Shown here: positions 60,274 to 64,000 of the stretch, in pieces
Layout: each line of letters starts with the position of its first letter
Position numbering within the stretch: the first letter of the stretch is position 1
Assembly (NCBI GenBank): GCA_041671765.1
Contig: JBAZAX010000002.1
Span: 1-64,000 of the forward strand
Direction of reading: 5' to 3'
Length of the DNA: 64,000 bases
DNA from: JBAZAX01 sp041671765
GTDB taxonomy: Bacteria > Babelota > Babeliae > Babelales > RVW-14
Notes under the pieces: model-generated
Told to the model about the DNA's origin: nothing
Databases searched by the model: none
Seen by the model: the letters and a program-made list of their open reading frames with translations, nothing else
Translations under genes and position numbers: made by a program

Positions 60274-61602
60274 ATGTTTAACTTTCTTTCAGAAAAATTT
60301 GCAGGCGTCTTAGGTTGGCTAAAAAACAAGGGTCGGTTAACCGAAGAAAACATTCAAGAAGCTCTTGATCAGGTTCGCAATGCATTGCTCGATGCAGACG
60401 TACCTCACGATATTATAGATGCATTTTTAAATCAAATAAAAGACGGCATCGTTGGACAAAAGCTTCAGGCAAGCTTAAATCCGGGACAAATGCTTATCAA
60501 AATTGTTCATGAAAAATTACTCAGTTTTTTGGGAGGCACAGGCTCAACAAGCCAAGTTACATTCCAAATCCCATCAATTATACTGGTCATGGGGTTACAG
60601 GGCTCCGGTAAAACAACCACTATCGCAAAGGTTGCTAACTGGGTAAACAAGGAAGCAGCCAAACGTGGAAAAAAGCGCAGAATCCTGTTGGCATCAGTCG
60701 ATTTTTATCGTCCGGCAGCCGTTGAACAGCTTAAAATACTTGCTGCCCAGGTTGGCGTAGATTTTTATTCCGCCACAAACACCAAACCGGTAAGCGCTGC
60801 CAAAGAAATTCAAGATTATTTCAAAAAAAATCAATATGAACTACTGTTCTTAGATACGGCCGGTCGCTTCCACGTTGACGACGAAATGATGCATGAGTTA
60901 GTTGAAATCAACAAAACAGTAGCTCCAAAATACAAATTTCTAGTTTTGGATGCCATGACGGGCCAAGAGTCCTTAAAAGTAGCTAAATCATTCAATGATT
61001 CCGTAAATTTTGATTTTTCTATTTTAAGCAAAATGGATAGCGACGCACGCGGTGGTGCGGCATTTGCATTTCGCTATGCCCTTAAAAAACCCATTGCTTT
61101 TGTTGGATCCGGCGAGAAAATAGATGATCTTGAAACTTTCATTCCTGAACGTATGGCAACAAGAATTCTTGGAATGGGCGACATTTTGACACTGATTGAA
61201 AAAGCAAGTGAAAGCATCGAGATAGACAGCCAAGAAACTATGGTCAAAAGATTCTCCGAGGGCACATTTTCTTTAAAAGATTTCGCCGAACAGCTTGATA
61301 TGATTGACAAAATGGGGTCTTTGAATAAAATTACAAGATACCTTCCAGGAATGAACAGCATTTCTCCGGAGGATATGGAACGCGGACAGTCGGAAATGAA
61401 GCGTTTCAAGGCAATAATATCTTCCATGACGGAAAAAGAACGCATTATGCCAACCCTACTTGATGGATCAAGAAAGCAAAGAGTTGCAAGGGGTGCAGGC
61501 GTAAATGTGCAAGATATCAATCAATTGCTACAAAGATTTGAACAAAGTAAGCAATTTGTTAAAATGTTTAAAAAGATGGGTAAGTTCAGAAAGTTTTTTT
61601 AA
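60274..61602 (+). CDS. ffh: Signal recognition particle protein Ffh
   Basis: This 442-residue SRP54 GTPase delivers membrane proteins to FtsY/SecYEG. The N domain (LTEENIQEALDQVRNALLDADV) is followed by the G domain: MGLQGSGKTTTIAKVANW (G1), DFYRPAAVEQL (G2), DTAGRFHVDDEMM (G3), and SKMDSDARGGAAFA (G4 region). The M domain has GMGDILTLIEKA and KITRYLPGM leading to the 4.5S RNA-binding helix (SSMTEKERIMPTLLDGSRKQRVARGAG, in part). The methionine-rich tail is short. It opens the ffh-rpsP-khpA-trmD run. Confidence 0.96.
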   Translation: MFNFLSEKFAGVLGWLKNKGRLTEENIQEALDQVRNALLDADVPHDIIDAFLNQIKDGIVGQKLQASLNPGQMLIKIVHEKLLSFLGGTGSTSQVTFQIPSIILVMGLQGSGKTTTIAKVANWVNKEAAKRGKKRRILLASVDFYRPAAVEQLKILAAQVGVDFYSATNTKPVSAAKEIQDYFKKNQYELLFLDTAGRFHVDDEMMHELVEINKTVAPKYKFLVLDAMTGQESLKVAKSFNDSVNFDFSILSKMDSDARGGAAFAFRYALKKPIAFVGSGEKIDDLETFIPERMATRILGMGDILTLIEKASESIEIDSQETMVKRFSEGTFSLKDFAEQLDMIDKMGSLNKITRYLPGMNSISPEDMERGQSEMKRFKAIISSMTEKERIMPTLLDGSRKQRVARGAGVNVQDINQLLQRFEQSKQFVKMFKKMGKFRKFF

Positions 61603-61664
61603 CTAAAATATCTTACCTCTTAATGTTGATAGTTGTTAGTTGTTGTTAGAAAGGACATTGATAA

Positions 61665-61925
61665 ATGGCAGTTAAAATTCGTCTAAGCAGAATAGGCAAA
61701 AAAAACAGACCGTTCTGTCGCATTGTTGCTATAGACTCTCAGAAAAAAAGAGATGGTGCTTCCCTTGAAACTCTAGGTTCTTACGATCCTATTACACATG
61801 AAGTCATACAACTTCATATGGACAAAATAGAACAATGGATCTCAAAGGGTGCCAAATGCAGCGCCGCAGTTGAAAAGCTTATCAAGGATAAGAAAACCAG
61901 CTCACCAAAAGCAAAAGCCGCTTAA
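61665..61925 (+). CDS. rpsP: 30S ribosomal protein S16
   Basis: The product has 86 residues. MAVKIRLSRIGKKNRPFCRI is the S16 start signature, and LGSYDPITHEV follows. It ends in a Lys-rich tail. AAAGGAC lies eight to nine bases upstream of the ATG. It sits directly after ffh, the conserved order in many bacteria, and stabilises the 5' domain of 16S rRNA. Confidence 0.96.
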   Translation: MAVKIRLSRIGKKNRPFCRIVAIDSQKKRDGASLETLGSYDPITHEVIQLHMDKIEQWISKGAKCSAAVEKLIKDKKTSSPKAKAA

Positions 61926-62001
61926 CACTGGCAAGACTTTTAGATTTGTTAATTGAGGTAGTTCTTACAAACTGTATAGCTTAATTTTGGAGCAGTAAAC
62001 C

Positions 62002-62241
62002 ATGAGTATCCTTAAAGAATTAGTTGAACAAATCGTAAAAAAATTAGTTGATAAACCAGAGAGTGTCAACGTAACAGAAGTCAGTGGCGAACAATCAACT
62101 ATTATTGAACTTCGCGTTGCACCTGAAGATTTGGGCAAAGTCATTGGCAAAGAAGGCAGAACCGCAAGGTCAATAAGAACTCTTGTTCAGGCTACAGCAT
62201 CAAAAGAACACAAGCGCGCTGTTCTTGAGATTTTGGAATAA
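62002..62241 (+). CDS. khpA: KhpA-type KH-domain RNA-binding protein
   Basis: This 79-residue single KH domain has the GKVIGKEGRTARSIRTLV GxxG loop region near residues 52-69 and the family start LKELVEQIVKKLVDKPE. GGAG lies eight bases before the ATG. KhpA pairs with KhpB/Jag as an RNA-binding heterodimer; a shortened Jag is encoded at 56256-56957. A terminator lies 31 bases after the stop. Confidence 0.94.
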   Translation: MSILKELVEQIVKKLVDKPESVNVTEVSGEQSTIIELRVAPEDLGKVIGKEGRTARSIRTLVQATASKEHKRAVLEILE

Positions 62242-62272
62242 GAAGTCACAAAATATTTATAATAAAATTCGG

Positions 62273-62306
62273 TGGCTGGTGAACTTAACGCCAGCCATTT
62301 TTTTTT
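62273..62306 (+). terminator. Intrinsic terminator or attenuator between khpA and trmD
   Basis: A 7-bp stem TGGCTGG/CCAGCCA with an 11-base loop is followed by T9. It lies where rimM would be in the usual gene order, 18 bases before the trmD ATG, so it may attenuate trmD. Confidence 0.8.
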
Positions 62307-62324
62307 GGAAGCCATGATTAAATC

Positions 62325-63842
62325 ATGATTAAGATATCAATTATCACCGTTTTTCCTGAATTACATGAAAATTTCATTAACACGAGCTTGATTCAACGTG
62401 CCGTTAAACAAGAAATTATTCAATTCAATCTCGTGCGTTTTTCAGACATGTGTCAACCCAAAGAACGAATTGACGAACCAACCGTTGGACATGGCGCCGG
62501 AATGATAATTAAGCCTGAAGTTATCCAAAAGGCAATTGATCAGTGCCAAGAAAAGTGGGGTTCCGGATTTAAAATCTTTTTTTCGCCTCAGGGACAAAGA
62601 CTTGATCAACGCAAACTAAGCAATATTTATAAAAAATTGATATCCCGGGACCAAAATCAACAAGATCAAACTGGTAAATCTAACCAAGGACAAGCCATCG
62701 TATCCGCTCCTATAAGCACCACTGAGCCTTTTCCAGAATCAGACGCGTCACCTATCGGTGATGGTTCGACAAGCTCACCACGAGCGCGCCAGCTTGATGG
62801 CACTCTTCCTGAGCCTATCGAAGGATGCGAGCTTCAGAAGAGATATACTGAATCAGATCTTCATTTAATACTTATATGTTCTCGATACGAAGGCATCGAC
62901 GAACGCGTAGAAAGTTTTTATGCAGACATGACAGTATCAATCGGCGACTATGTATTAATGGGCGGAGACCTTCCAGCACAGGTCTTCTTGGAAGGACTTT
63001 TGCGATTGATTCCAAATGTTGTTGGAAAAACAGCTTCTGTAGAGAACGAATCGTTCCAGGGAGCTTTTTTTGACCACCCTGAATATGGGCTGCCAGTTGA
63101 ATGGAATCAACTGAAAATTCCGGATGTATTGCGTTCAGGGAATCACAAGCAAATAGCAATATGGCGAAAAGAACAGGCTGTTAAAAAAACAATTTTAAAT
63201 AGATTTGATTGGATACAAGAAAGTCACCCGGATGAAACGGATCTTGAACTTTGCAGAAAATTTATTCCTAACCATTATGTCGTAATAATGCACTCCCAAG
63301 TTATTGTTGGAGACGGGCATAAAGTTGGGCACACATCTGTGGCATCAATAGACATTCACGACATCGCCCGCAGTTGTAAAACATATGGCATCAAGAATTT
63401 TTTTATTGTTACGCAGCTTGAAGATCAGTTCAAGATCGTAAACACATTTTTTGATTTTTGGCATTCCAAAAAAGGCAAAGATTACAACTTAAGCCGCTAC
63501 AACGCGATCGAATCCGTGATTTTAACAAAATCATTCGAGTCAGTACGGGAACAAATTAAACAAAAAGAGAATCTGGATCCTATCATAATTACAACATCTG
63601 CAAAATCTCATGGAAACGGCGTAAAAATTGATTACTTCAGCCAAGGACTTGTTTGGCAAGAGAATCGACCGGTTTTGATTGTTTTTGGCACAGGACAGGG
63701 GCTCAGCGATGAAATAATGGATCAAAGTAATTTTATCCTCACCCCGGTTCGTGGCCTTACCAGTTACAACCATCTTTCTGTAAGATCTGCTGCTGCAGTT
63801 ATTCTTGACAGATGGCTTGGATTAAATTCAAAAGTTGAGTAA
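62325..63842 (+). CDS. trmD: TrmD (tRNA m1G37 methyltransferase) fused to a second RNA methyltransferase domain
   Basis: Residues 1-~310 form TrmD, which methylates N1 of G37. Visible parts are IITVFPELHENFINTSLIQRAV, GHGAGMIIKPE, SPQGQRLDQ and the trefoil-knot segments LICSRYEGIDERV and SIGDYVLMGGDLPAQVFLEGL. DHPEYGLPVEW and VLRSGNHKQIAIWRKEQ also fit. Residues ~315-505 match the SAM-dependent RNA methyltransferase domain often encoded beside trmD (PF09936 type): ASIDIHDIARSCKTYGI, FFIVTQL, SAKSHGNG, FGTGQGL and SYNHLSVRSAAAVILDRWLG. Residues ~105-175 are an insert absent from ordinary TrmD, partly encoded by a palindromic element, just before the SAM-binding knot. rimM is absent upstream. 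Confidence 0.93.
   Translation: MIKISIITVFPELHENFINTSLIQRAVKQEIIQFNLVRFSDMCQPKERIDEPTVGHGAGMIIKPEVIQKAIDQCQEKWGSGFKIFFSPQGQRLDQRKLSNIYKKLISRDQNQQDQTGKSNQGQAIVSAPISTTEPFPESDASPIGDGSTSSPRARQLDGTLPEPIEGCELQKRYTESDLHLILICSRYEGIDERVESFYADMTVSIGDYVLMGGDLPAQVFLEGLLRLIPNVVGKTASVENESFQGAFFDHPEYGLPVEWNQLKIPDVLRSGNHKQIAIWRKEQAVKKTILNRFDWIQESHPDETDLELCRKFIPNHYVVIMHSQVIVGDGHKVGHTSVASIDIHDIARSCKTYGIKNFFIVTQLEDQFKIVNTFFDFWHSKKGKDYNLSRYNAIESVILTKSFESVREQIKQKENLDPIIITTSAKSHGNGVKIDYFSQGLVWQENRPVLIVFGTGQGLSDEIMDQSNFILTPVRGLTSYNHLSVRSAAAVILDRWLGLNSKVE
62752..62827. repeat. Type I palindromic element inside trmD
   Basis: The 24-base core at 62763-62786, starting GGTTCGACAAGCTCACCACG, is identical to 37237-37260. 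It is followed at a similar distance by CTTCCTGAGCCTATCGAAGG, like the partner half at 37284-37303. Translated in frame as a GDGSTSSPRARQLDG-type peptide. Confidence 0.88.
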
Positions 63843-63941
63843 AAATTAAAAAAGAAACTCGGAGACTTTACTGTATCTATGCAAAATACACTAACTTACA
63901 TTATTACAGCTTGAATATAGATATTTACTAAATTTTACCCT

Positions 63942-63970
63942 TGATAACTGCCCATTTTGTCTATATAATA
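63942..63970 (+). promoter_or_regulatory. Near-consensus sigma70 promoter at the window edge
   Basis: TTGATA (63942-63947), a 17-base spacer and a perfect TATAAT (63965-63970). It points out of the window and must drive a gene beyond 64000. Confidence 0.8.
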
Positions 63971-64000
63971 CAAGTTAAGTCTTTAAATTTTCCTGCATTT

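Noticed and set aside
1..64000. Insertion sequences, integrase genes or prophage
   Set aside because: No transposase, integrase or phage structural gene was recognised; the repeats are short and non-coding for mobility functions.

Overview
The window is an AT-rich, compact bacterial chromosome segment. The gene content suggests a host-associated bacterium of the Dependentiae (TM6/Babeliales) type. Points in favour are many secreted eukaryote-like proteins (ankyrin, WD40, PPP phosphatase, RING-like/cysteine-protease-like giant protein), small secreted orphans, an archaeal-type mevalonate module and few metabolic genes. This placement is inferred from content only; no 16S rRNA gene is present.

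Layout. 1-4.1 kb: a probable outer-membrane beta-barrel protein, an ankyrin protein and a class A penicillin-binding protein. 4.1-14.8 kb (minus strand): mevalonate kinase, a DUF35 OB-fold/zinc-ribbon protein, thiolase and HMG-CoA synthase in a tight operon; then two tandem WD40 paralogues, a secreted PPP-type phosphatase, class II HMG-CoA reductase and two small secreted proteins. 14.9-28.3 kb (plus): a MazG-like pyrophosphohydrolase, then a surface-polysaccharide cluster (galE, three GT-C-like membrane glycosyltransferases, a UDP-galactopyranose-mutase-like flavoprotein, an asnB-type amidotransferase, manC). This cluster is interrupted by an effector-binding-domain protein, a HAD(DUF2608)/class D beta-lactamase fusion and a DUF5674 pair with an apparent frameshift. 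28.4-41.2 kb: a pseudopilin-like protein, an HEFGH membrane protein, a PcrA/UvrD helicase, a beta-trefoil-like secreted protein, an NtrY-like kinase, a GspF/PilC protein, a DUF167 protein, three tRNAs, PriA and a DUF374 acyltransferase. 41.2-51 kb: an M16 peptidase, a Lys/Ala-rich histone-like protein, a membrane-anchored NDP kinase and two large secreted coiled-coil proteins that share a C-terminal tail. 51-64 kb: ClpB, a C39-like secreted protein, mnmE-jag, tRNA-Gly, Kup, tRNA-Phe, and ffh-rpsP-khpA-trmD, where TrmD is fused to a second SPOUT-like methyltransferase and rimM is absent.

The most distinctive signal is a family of short GC-rich palindromic elements at eight sites. Five genes carry them inside the reading frame: mevalonate kinase (twice), a glycosyltransferase, DUF167, PriA and TrmD. 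Two copies are exact 47-bp reverse complements of each other. In two places a 36-bp element is nested inside another palindrome. They resemble Rickettsia palindromic elements in behaviour: they add low-complexity peptides at loops and termini of otherwise conserved proteins.

Other points for a second look: the HAD-OXA fusion; the archaeal-style thiolase/DUF35/HMGCS module; a hairpin inside the hmgR coding start that is duplicated as an intergenic terminator; the membrane-anchored NDK; the protease-like/RING-like 1421-residue protein; and the DUF5674 frameshift. Domain assignments come from reading motifs, with no database search.
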